Positions 36,636 through 45,171 of a DNA stretch of 64,000 bases are shown here, in pieces; within the stretch, counting starts at the first letter, position 1; every line of letters begins with the position of its first letter. The stretch lies in the NCBI RefSeq assembly GCF_009765165.1, contig NZ_VLNU01000001.1:1596001-1660000 (forward strand), written 5' to 3'. The notes under the pieces were generated by a model that saw nothing but the letters and a program-made list of their open reading frames with translations, searched no databases and was not told where the DNA came from. This DNA is from Lysobacter panacisoli. Lineage in GTDB: Bacteria > Pseudomonadota > Gammaproteobacteria > Xanthomonadales > Xanthomonadaceae. Both the position numbers and the translations under genes were made by a program.

Positions 36636-39293
36636 ATGCGCGCGATGAACGAGATGACCCAACGTCCCTCGATCGACGCGCCGCAGCTGCGCACGCTGCT
36701 GCTCACCGATCTGTGCGACTCGACCACGCTGGTCGAGCGCATCGGCGACGTCGCCGCGGCGACACTGTTCCGCGACCACGACCGCCTCGTGCTCGACCTG
36801 CAGCAGCGCTGGCGCGGTCGCCTGATCGACCGCTCCGACGGCCTGCTGCTGCTGTTCGAACGTCCGATCGACGGCCTCGGCTTCGCCCTCGACTACGTGC
36901 GCGGACTGCGCGAGATGGGCGCCTCGCGCCGCCTCGACCTGAAGGTCCGAGCGGGCCTGCACGTGGGCGAAGTACTCACCTGGCGCAACAGCGAGGAAGC
37001 CGTGCAGGTGGGCGCCAAGCCGCTGGAAGTCGAAGGTCTCGCCAAGCCGATGGCCGCGCGCCTGATGGCGATGGCGCGTCCGGGCCAGATCCTGCTGTCC
37101 GCCGTCGCCGAGCCGCTGGCGCATCGCGCCGCGCGCGAACTGGGTGAACGCGGCCAGCATCTGTTGTGGAAATCGCACGGCCGCTGGCGCTTCAAGGGCA
37201 TGCCCGACAGCCAGCAGATCTACGAAGTCGGCGAACCGGGCATCGCGCCGCTGCGTGCGCCGACCAACTCTCCCAAGGCCTGGCGCGACGTTCCGTTGTG
37301 GCGTCGTCCGGCCGCGCTCGCCGCTGAAGCGGCGGTGATCGTCGGCATCGGCGTGGGTGTGTGGTTCGCCACGCGACCCGCGCCGGCGATCGCGTTCAAC
37401 CAGCGCGACTGGGTGGTGGTGGCGGACCTGCGCAATCTGACCGGCCAGACCGTGCTCGATGATTCGATGGAGCAGGCGTTCCGCATCAGCCTGGAGCAGT
37501 CGCGCTACGTCAACGTGCTCAGCGACATGAAGGCGCGCGACACGCTGGCGCGCATGCAGCTCAAGTCCGACACCGTGCTCGACCGCTCCGTCGCCTCGGA
37601 AATCGCGCTGCGCGACGGCGCGCGCGCGGTGATCCTGCCGACGGTCGCGGAAGTCGGCGGCAAGGTGCGCGTCAGCGCCGAGATCATCGACCCGAACACG
37701 CAGGCCACGGTGTACGCCGAAACCGCGGACGGCGCGGGCGTGAATTCCGTGCTGGCCTCGATCGACGAAGTGACCGGTGAACTGCGCGCGAGCCTGGGCG
37801 AGACGGTCAAGGCGATCGAGAGCGACTCGGCCGAGCTGCCCAAGGTCACCACGTCGAGCCTGGAAGCGCTGCGTGCGTATTCGCTGGCGACCAAGGCTTA
37901 CGCGCGCCGCGATTTCGGCGAGGCGTCGCAGTACTTCAGCGAAGCGATCCGTCTGGATCCGAATTTCGCGCTGGCCTACATGGGCCTGGCTCGCATCCAT
38001 ATCAGTCGCGCCGAGAACGAGGCGGCCAAGCCGTTCCTGCAGAAGGCGCTCGACCGCAAGTCGCGGCTGACGCGGCGCGACGGACTCTATCTGGACGCGT
38101 GGGCGGCGGAGTTCGGCGACAAGGCCGCCGTCGAAGCACCGCTGCGGTGGAAGACGCTGGCGGGCATGTATCCGGATTTCTACGCGGGCCATTTCCAGTA
38201 CGCGTGGTCTGCATTCGTCAACAACCGTTTCGACGAAGCGCTGAAGTACGCCTCGATCGCCACCGCGCCGCAGGAACCCATGCGCGGTACCGCGATGGAA
38301 CTGGTCGGCCGCATCGAACTCGCCCGCGAAGAACGCCTGAAAGCGTTGCGTTCGCTGCAACAGGCGCAGGCCATCGGCGGGTACCCGGCCAATCGCCGGC
38401 AGGCGGCGGCGCTTGCCGCGCTCGAGCGTTTCCCGCAGGCGCGACAGGTGCTGCAGACGCTGCCCGCGAACGGCTCGCCCGATGGGCAGCTGACCAACCA
38501 GCTCGAACGCATCGCCATCGAAGTCGACCAGGGGCGCTGGAAGGACGCACACACGGTCGCCGCCTCGTCATCGAACGCGGCGAAGCGCGCGACGCCGCTG
38601 ATGGCCAACGAATTCCGCGCGATCGAACTGATGGTGCAGTCGATGCTCGATCCGGCGCGCCTGCGCGAGGCCGACCTGGAGCAACTCGCCCAGAACGCGC
38701 TGACCGAGGCGGAGCGTTCGAGCAATCGCGACAGCACGCCGCAGGCGTTCTTCGCGCTGGCCGCGCTCAAGCTGGACCAGCGCGCCGGTCGCACCGCTCT
38801 CGCCGATCGGCTGATCCCGCGCATCCGCACGCTGGCCAACCGGGTCGGCGAGCCGGTCCTGCGGCAGATGGTCGTGGTGGTGGAAGCGGGGCAGCAGCGC
38901 CTGAAGGGCCAGCCGCAGGATGCGATCGCGACGTTGCGACCGCTGATCGATGGCAGCGAACTGTTCCAGGTGCACGTCGCGCTGCACGACGCCTATCGCG
39001 CCGCTGGCCAGAACGAGAAGGCGCTGGCCGAGCTGAACTGGATCGCCGAGCACCGCGGCCGTGCGTACAGCGAAGTGGCTGGCGACCAGGTGTTCCAGAG
39101 CCTCAACGTCGCCGACACGCGCCTGGCGCGACTCAGCCGTGCCGAGATCCTGTGGCAGGGCGGCAAGACCGCGGACGCCCGCCAGGAACTGGATCTGTTC
39201 CTGGCAGGCTGGCCGCTGGATCAGCTACCCGATCACTTGCGCCGCAGGGCGGCAGTGATGTTGTTGGATTCGAAGGCGAAGACGACGGTGTGA
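36636..39293 (+). CDS. Class III cyclase-like/TPR membrane protein (peptide modification system cyclase)
   Basis: An 885-residue protein. Residues 15-205 form a class III nucleotidyl cyclase domain (LLTDLCDSTTL, SDGLLLLFE, LKVRAGLHVGEV, MAARLMAMARPGQILLS). Metal-binding Asp25 and Asp68 are plausible, but the transition-state Asn is Pro138, four residues before Arg142. One membrane helix lies at about 228-246. A TolB-like segment (250-390) and TPR repeats to the end follow. From memory this architecture is the putative peptide modification system cyclase of NCBI families, found beside RiPP precursors in xanthomonads. ATG at 36645 is an alternative start. Its last 61 bases overlap the convergent precursor gene. 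Confidence 0.85.
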   Translation: MRAMNEMTQRPSIDAPQLRTLLLTDLCDSTTLVERIGDVAAATLFRDHDRLVLDLQQRWRGRLIDRSDGLLLLFERPIDGLGFALDYVRGLREMGASRRLDLKVRAGLHVGEVLTWRNSEEAVQVGAKPLEVEGLAKPMAARLMAMARPGQILLSAVAEPLAHRAARELGERGQHLLWKSHGRWRFKGMPDSQQIYEVGEPGIAPLRAPTNSPKAWRDVPLWRRPAALAAEAAVIVGIGVGVWFATRPAPAIAFNQRDWVVVADLRNLTGQTVLDDSMEQAFRISLEQSRYVNVLSDMKARDTLARMQLKSDTVLDRSVASEIALRDGARAVILPTVAEVGGKVRVSAEIIDPNTQATVYAETADGAGVNSVLASIDEVTGELRASLGETVKAIESDSAELPKVTTSSLEALRAYSLATKAYARRDFGEASQYFSEAIRLDPNFALAYMGLARIHISRAENEAAKPFLQKALDRKSRLTRRDGLYLDAWAAEFGDKAAVEAPLRWKTLAGMYPDFYAGHFQYAWSAFVNNRFDEALKYASIATAPQEPMRGTAMELVGRIELAREERLKALRSLQQAQAIGGYPANRRQAAALAALERFPQARQVLQTLPANGSPDGQLTNQLERIAIEVDQGRWKDAHTVAASSSNAAKRATPLMANEFRAIELMVQSMLDPARLREADLEQLAQNALTEAERSSNRDSTPQAFFALAALKLDQRAGRTALADRLIPRIRTLANRVGEPVLRQMVVVVEAGQQRLKGQPQDAIATLRPLIDGSELFQVHVALHDAYRAAGQNEKALAELNWIAEHRGRAYSEVAGDQVFQSLNVADTRLARLSRAEILWQGGKTADARQELDLFLAGWPLDQLPDHLRRRAAVMLLDSKAKTTV

Positions 39294-39610
39294 TTGCCCG
39301 ACGAGGTGAGGTGCGCGTGCAGCTCTTCGCGAGCCGCCGCGAACTCTTCCTTCGACGCGAGCGAATTCACGCGCATGCACGAGAACGCATCTTCGCCGGG
39401 CTGGGCCGCCGCGAAACCCATCGAGGCGTTCTTGCTCAGCGCGCCGCTCGCCGCCGGATAGCCGATCTGAGCCAGCGCACCGACCGGATTGCTCGAGAAC
39501 TGGTCGCGGAAATCGTCGTCGGTGGCGAGCTTGTCCAGCAGGTCGCTGGCGACGCGTGAATCAAAAGGTGAATGACCGGAGCCCGAGGCTCCGCCGCTGT
39601 TTCCGATCAT
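39233..39610 (-). CDS. Putative RiPP precursor peptide (NHLP-related)
   Basis: A 125-residue peptide. The part VASDLLDKLATDDDFRDQF followed by NPVGALAQIGYPA (residues 20-53) is the leader pattern of nitrile-hydratase-related (NHLP) and Nif11-type precursors. The C-terminal half has one cysteine (Cys78) and is rich in Ser, Ala and charged residues, ending NNITAALRRK. From memory this matches the family annotated as putative modified peptide in xanthomonads. An AAGGGG ribosome site lies six bases before the ATG. It converges with the cyclase gene (61-bp antisense overlap) and is divergent from the maturation dehydrogenase. The final product and the modified residues cannot be predicted. Confidence 0.8.
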   Translation of the reverse strand: MIGNSGGASGSGHSPFDSRVASDLLDKLATDDDFRDQFSSNPVGALAQIGYPAASGALSKNASMGFAAAQPGEDAFSCMRVNSLASKEEFAAAREELHAHLTSSGNHTVVFAFESNNITAALRRK

Positions 39611-39652
39611 GGAAGTCCCCTTGGCAAGCCGGCGCCGTTGCCGGATCGTGCG

Positions 39653-39681
39653 AATCTAGCTCGGTGTGAGGTCCGTCACAA
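39653..39681 (-). promoter_or_regulatory. Sigma-70 promoter of the RiPP precursor gene
   Basis: Read on the minus strand, TTGTGA (39681-39676) and TAGATT (39658-39653) are separated by exactly 17 bases. This gives an expected start near 39646 and a leader of about 36 bases with the AAGGGG ribosome site. Confidence 0.65.
39665..39680. promoter_or_regulatory. Clp/CRP-type operator TGTGA-N6-TCACA
   Basis: TGTGA (39665-39669), six bases GGTCCG, TCACA (39676-39680): a perfect match to the CRP core, which the xanthomonad CRP-like protein Clp also binds. Its right half overlaps the -35 of the RiPP precursor promoter, so binding there would be expected to repress that promoter. For the divergent dehydrogenase the centre is about 52 bases before the ATG and could activate. 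Confidence 0.7.
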
Positions 39682-39724
39682 CCCCGACGTGACCGGGTCC
39701 GGCCTGACGGAGTGGATCGGAAGG

Positions 39725-40894
39725 ATGAAGATCAGACGTTGCAGTTGTGTGTTTATGGAACCGAGGGAGCAGGTCCGGGTGGACCTGATGTCGATCCTTT
39801 CCGGTGGCGACGGCCTGGCCCGCTCGATGCAGTGGTTCGCGCTCGCGCCGCATCTGGCGGGCGAAGTCGCGGTCACGGACGCGGAATGCCGGTTGCTCGG
39901 CCAACTCGGCACGGAGCAGTGGGTCGGCTTCGACGACATTCCTGCCGAAGATCGCGATGCGTTGCGACGCCTGATCGACGTGGGCCTGGTCGTGAGCGCG
40001 GACGACATCGACGGCCACCACGCAGACGACGAACGCCTGCGCGCCGCGCGCTGGCATCCGCTTTCGGCGACCTTCCATGCGTTCACGCGCTGGAGCGGCA
40101 TCGACAGCGTGAGCGAAATGAAGCTCGCCGGCACCGACAACGCCGCGACCATGCGCGAACGACTCGGCGAACCACCGCCGGCATCTTCGCAGTGCGGAGA
40201 TGGACAGCGCCTGCCGTTGCCGCGCATCGCGCCGAACGAGTTCGACGACCTGCTCGCGCGTCGCGCGACGTGCCGCAACTTCGATCCGTCACGCCAGGTG
40301 CCGTTCGATGTGTTCGCGCAGTTGCTGCAGCGCGTCTTCGCAGCGCAGGCGGAGGTGCGCGTCGCCCACGACACCGTGTTCCTGAAGAAGAACGTGCCCT
40401 CAGGTGGCAGCCTGCATCCGATGGAGTGCTACCTGATCGTGCAGCACGTCGAAGGCGTGGCGCCCGGCCTGTACCACTACCAGGCGCAGGAACACGCGCT
40501 GGAACCGCTGGCCGCGCCAGCCACGCCGCTGCGCGAACTGGTGATGGATGCGGTCGCGCGCCAGCACTGGTTCGCCGACGCACACGTCGTGGTGCTTATG
40601 TCGCCGCGCTTCGATCGCACGTTCTGGAAGTACCGCCAGCATGCGAAGGGTTATCGCGTGATCGCGCTCGAGGCCGGGCACATCTCGCAGACGCTGTACC
40701 TCGCCGCGACCGAAGCGGGGCTCGGCGCGTTCATCACCAGCGCGATCAACGAAGTCGAACTGGAGCAGGCGTTCGGACTGGATCCGATCCGACAGGGCGC
40801 AATCGCGGTCTGCGGTTTCGGCTGGCGCGCGGCGACGATGGAGACGGCCGAGCTGGATCCGGCCGAGCGCGTCTGGGTGAGGGCGGACGCCTGA
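39725..40894 (+). CDS. SagB-like FMN dehydrogenase, peptide maturation
   Basis: A 389-residue protein. The N-terminal third is a poorly conserved helical domain. From about residue 170 to the end is a nitroreductase-fold dehydrogenase with RRATCRNFDP (FMN-binding arginines), PSGGSLHPMECYLIV near 224, GLYHYQAQEH and EAGHISQTLYLAATEAGLG. This is the SagB type used to oxidise azolines in thiazole/oxazole peptides. No cyclodehydratase is present beside it. From memory such proteins are annotated as putative peptide maturation dehydrogenase next to NHLP-related precursors. The start at 39725 is weakly supported; the frame is open 51 codons upstream. Confidence 0.84.
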   Translation: MKIRRCSCVFMEPREQVRVDLMSILSGGDGLARSMQWFALAPHLAGEVAVTDAECRLLGQLGTEQWVGFDDIPAEDRDALRRLIDVGLVVSADDIDGHHADDERLRAARWHPLSATFHAFTRWSGIDSVSEMKLAGTDNAATMRERLGEPPPASSQCGDGQRLPLPRIAPNEFDDLLARRATCRNFDPSRQVPFDVFAQLLQRVFAAQAEVRVAHDTVFLKKNVPSGGSLHPMECYLIVQHVEGVAPGLYHYQAQEHALEPLAAPATPLRELVMDAVARQHWFADAHVVVLMSPRFDRTFWKYRQHAKGYRVIALEAGHISQTLYLAATEAGLGAFITSAINEVELEQAFGLDPIRQGAIAVCGFGWRAATMETAELDPAERVWVRADA

Positions 40895-40903
40895 GTCGCG
40901 CCG

Positions 40904-42418
<1,515 letters not shown>

Positions 42419-42428
42419 GGAAGGAAAC

Positions 42429-42695
42429 TCAGTGCTGCGCGGGCGGCGTGCGGCCGAGCTGCGCCTCGAGCTCGGCGACGGTGCGCTGCAGTTCTTCCAG
42501 CTTCTCGCGCGTGCGCGCCAGCACCGCGCGCTGCACTTCGAATTCCTCGCGGGTGACCAGGTCGAGCTTGGACAGGCCCGACTGCAGGACCGCCTTGAAG
42601 TTCTGCTGCAGCTCTTCGCGGCTCTCGCGCAGGCCCGGAGGAACCAGCGTGCTCAGGCGGCGGGCGAGGTCGTCGATGGGATTGAGGTCGATCAT
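42429..42695 (-). CDS. ubiK: UbiK, ubiquinone biosynthesis accessory factor (BMFP family)
   Basis: An 88-residue protein of the BMFP/YqiC family. It starts MIDLNPIDDLARRLSTLVPP, has an amphipathic N-terminus, and ends in a strong coiled coil (residues 47-82, TREEFEVQRAVLARTREKLE). UbiK forms a complex with UbiJ in E. coli. It is immediately upstream of comM on the same strand and divergent from the PII gene, an order also seen in other gammaproteobacteria. Longer upstream starts would extend into the PII promoter. Confidence 0.9.
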   Translation of the reverse strand: MIDLNPIDDLARRLSTLVPPGLRESREELQQNFKAVLQSGLSKLDLVTREEFEVQRAVLARTREKLEELQRTVAELEAQLGRTPPAQH

Positions 42696-42787
42696 GAGGA
42701 GGTTCCTCCGGCATTCACCGCAGAGTGCGGGCTGGGCCGTGAGGATGCCGTCGGCATCGGCCGCGCCGGATTGTGGGGGAATTCTGA

Positions 42788-43216
<429 letters not shown>

Positions 43217-43231
43217 CGCGTCGCATCCGCT

Positions 43232-43888
43232 TCAGCGCTTGACGCGCCGGTAGAACCGCTTCCACCCGTTGCGGATCGCGCCGACCCAGCCAGGCGGCGC
43301 GAGCGCCGCGGCCTCGCGCGTGTCGGGCGCGTGTCCAGTAAGGCGCTGTCGCATGCGCGCGACGTTGGCCAGATCGCTGCGACGCAGTTCGCGTGTCAGC
43401 GGGAACCCGCGCAGCCAGCGCGGCGTGCGTACGGCGGAGGTGAAATCGATCAGCACCGGCGTGGTGCCGCACACCAGCACGTTGGCCGGATGCAAGTCGT
43501 TGTGGGTAATGCCCGCGGCGTGCAGTGAAGCGACTGCGCCGCGCAGCTGCTGGAACACCGCCGAAGCCGCGTCCATCGCCACTTCGCCCAGCGTGACACC
43601 AGGGATGAACTCGATGCCCAGTGCGAGTCCTCCGACCGTGCCCAGCAGCGCGGGCGCGTGGCGCCAGCCGCGCAGGCGACGCAGCACGCGGGCCTCGCGT
43701 CGCACCAGCAGGCGCGCGAGTGGCGACAGCGGCGTGCCGCGATAGCGTCCGTAGTCCTTGATGACGGCGGGGCGGCCGTCGACCTGGGCGACGTAGACGT
43801 CGGGTTCGAGGAAGCGTTCGCCGCGCTTGAGCACGCGCGCACGCGGCGGCAGGGGCTTGCGGCCCTGCAGCGGGGAGATCGTATTCAT
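43232..43888 (-). CDS. Kinase-fold protein, LPS/Kdo-kinase-like
   Basis: A 218-residue protein with a protein-kinase-like fold. An ATP-lysine candidate lies in AVIKDYGRY (Lys44), the catalytic loop HNDLHPANVLV near residue 130, and the metal loop VLIDFTSAVR near 147. The sequence type resembles Kdo/WaaP lipopolysaccharide kinases and RIO-like kinases more than Ser/Thr receptor kinases. It may phosphorylate a cell-envelope sugar, but no LPS genes adjoin it. It converges with the PII gene, 15 bp apart. Confidence 0.78.
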   Translation of the reverse strand: MNTISPLQGRKPLPPRARVLKRGERFLEPDVYVAQVDGRPAVIKDYGRYRGTPLSPLARLLVRREARVLRRLRGWRHAPALLGTVGGLALGIEFIPGVTLGEVAMDAASAVFQQLRGAVASLHAAGITHNDLHPANVLVCGTTPVLIDFTSAVRTPRWLRGFPLTRELRRSDLANVARMRQRLTGHAPDTREAAALAPPGWVGAIRNGWKRFYRRVKR

Positions 43889-44067
43889 GGCGGGTCCGGC
43901 GACGCGCGTCGTGCTCGGGGGAGGGCGGCGCGGCGGTGATGCGATCGGACCGGAAACGGTCCGGCCGGGCCAGCGACCCGGTCCGCGAAATCTTAACGAG
44001 CCATGCCCGCGCGAACGACCGCCCTCGCCGCACGCACTGTTCCGCCGTCGCGACGGAATCGGAAAAG

Positions 44068-44095
44068 CGAAAGCCCCGCCGGAGCGGGGCTTTCG
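44068..44095 (-). terminator. Intrinsic terminator after speE
   Basis: CGAAAGCCCCGC (44068-44079) and GCGGGGCTTTCG (44084-44095) form a 12-bp perfect stem with loop CGGA. On the minus strand it is followed by CTTTTCC. Confidence 0.87.
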
Positions 44096-44120
44096 CGTGG
44101 ATCGCAGTGGAACGGAGGGC

Positions 44121-44972
44121 TTACTGGCCCAGTTCCGCGGCCACGAACGGCGGCAGCTTGGCGGCGCCGGTGTGGATGTCGGCGGTGTAGTACTTGGTGT
44201 CGAAGCCCTTCGCGCGCGAATCAGCCTCGCGGAAGTCGAAGCCCTTGCCCTTGCGCGCCAGGGTGCAGCTCCACCAGCCAGTCGGATAGCACGGCTGCGG
44301 GAACGGCAACGTCTGGAACGTCGTGAAGCCCGCCTTGCCCATCTCCGCGCGCATCTCCTTGATCAGCGAGAGCAGCATCAGTGGCGATTCGGACTGCTGC
44401 ACGAGGATGCCGTCGTCCTTGAGGGCGCGGAAGCAGCTTTCGAAGAACGCCTTGTTGAACAGGCCTTCCGCCGGGCCGACCGGATCGGTCGAATCCACGA
44501 TCACGATGTCCAGCGAGTTCGGCTCGCAGTCCTTCATGTAGGCGATGCCGTCGTCGAACAACAGCGTCGCGCGCGGATCTTCGTTGGCGTCGCACAGCTC
44601 CGGGAACCACTTCTCGGCCATGCGCGTGACCTGCTCGTCGATGTCGCACTGGACCGCGCGCTGCACGCCCTTGTGCTTGAGGACTTCGCGCAGCGTGCCG
44701 CAGTCGCCGCCGCCGATGATCACCACGTTCTTCGGGTCGGCATGGGTGAACAGCGCCGGGTGGGACATCATCTCGTGATAGAAGAAGTTGTCCTTGGTCG
44801 TCAGCATCATCGCGCCGTCGATGAGCATCAGGTTGCCCCAGTCGGTGCTCTCGAAGATCTCGATCTTCTGGAACGGCGACTGCACCTCGTCCAGCTTCCG
44901 GGTGATGCGGTAGCCGATCGCCGAGCCGGTCGGCTCGAAGTTCTCGTAGTGCCAGGAAGTGTTCGTGCTCAT
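44121..44972 (-). CDS. speE: Spermidine synthase
   Basis: A 283-residue aminopropyltransferase that makes spermidine from putrescine and decarboxylated S-adenosylmethionine. The motif IIGGGDCGTLREVLKH near residue 86 and the catalytic aspartate in VDSTDPVGPAEGLF near 150 are present, with YNDLIVDST-like wording as in E. coli SpeE. speD is not adjacent, so decarboxylated SAM must come from elsewhere in the genome. It is divergent from speA, with a 199-bp shared region. Confidence 0.96.
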   Translation of the reverse strand: MSTNTSWHYENFEPTGSAIGYRITRKLDEVQSPFQKIEIFESTDWGNLMLIDGAMMLTTKDNFFYHEMMSHPALFTHADPKNVVIIGGGDCGTLREVLKHKGVQRAVQCDIDEQVTRMAEKWFPELCDANEDPRATLLFDDGIAYMKDCEPNSLDIVIVDSTDPVGPAEGLFNKAFFESCFRALKDDGILVQQSESPLMLLSLIKEMRAEMGKAGFTTFQTLPFPQPCYPTGWWSCTLARKGKGFDFREADSRAKGFDTKYYTADIHTGAAKLPPFVAAELGQ

Positions 44973-45131
44973 CGATTGCGTCCCAGGGGAAAGGCCGCGT
45001 CCGGATGCCGCGTCGCGATGCGACGGCCCGGGCGGGCGGGAGAAGGGGGCGGCATTGTAGCGGACCGTCCGTTACGGGCTGGCGTGGCCGTGGCCTGAAC
45101 CGTCTGTACGGTCCCGCCCGGCGGGGGGCTG

Positions 45132-45137
45132 TAGAAT
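45132..45137 (+). promoter_or_regulatory. -10 element of speA
   Basis: TAGAAT (in CTGTAGAATGCG) lies 34 bases before the speA ATG. The short leader between them is C-rich and contains no recognisable ribosome site. Confidence 0.45.
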
Positions 45138-45171
45138 GCGCGTCCCCCCGCCTCCCCCCGGTACCCCGCCG

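Noticed and set aside
36483..38552. A 689-residue minus-strand frame over the cyclase-like gene
   Set aside because: Low-complexity Arg/Gln/His composition; the plus-strand protein has clear cyclase and TPR features.
42698..42709. GGAGGTTCCTCC palindrome covering the ubiK ribosome site as a regulatory hairpin
   Set aside because: The loop would be only two bases, so a stable hairpin that hides the site is unlikely.
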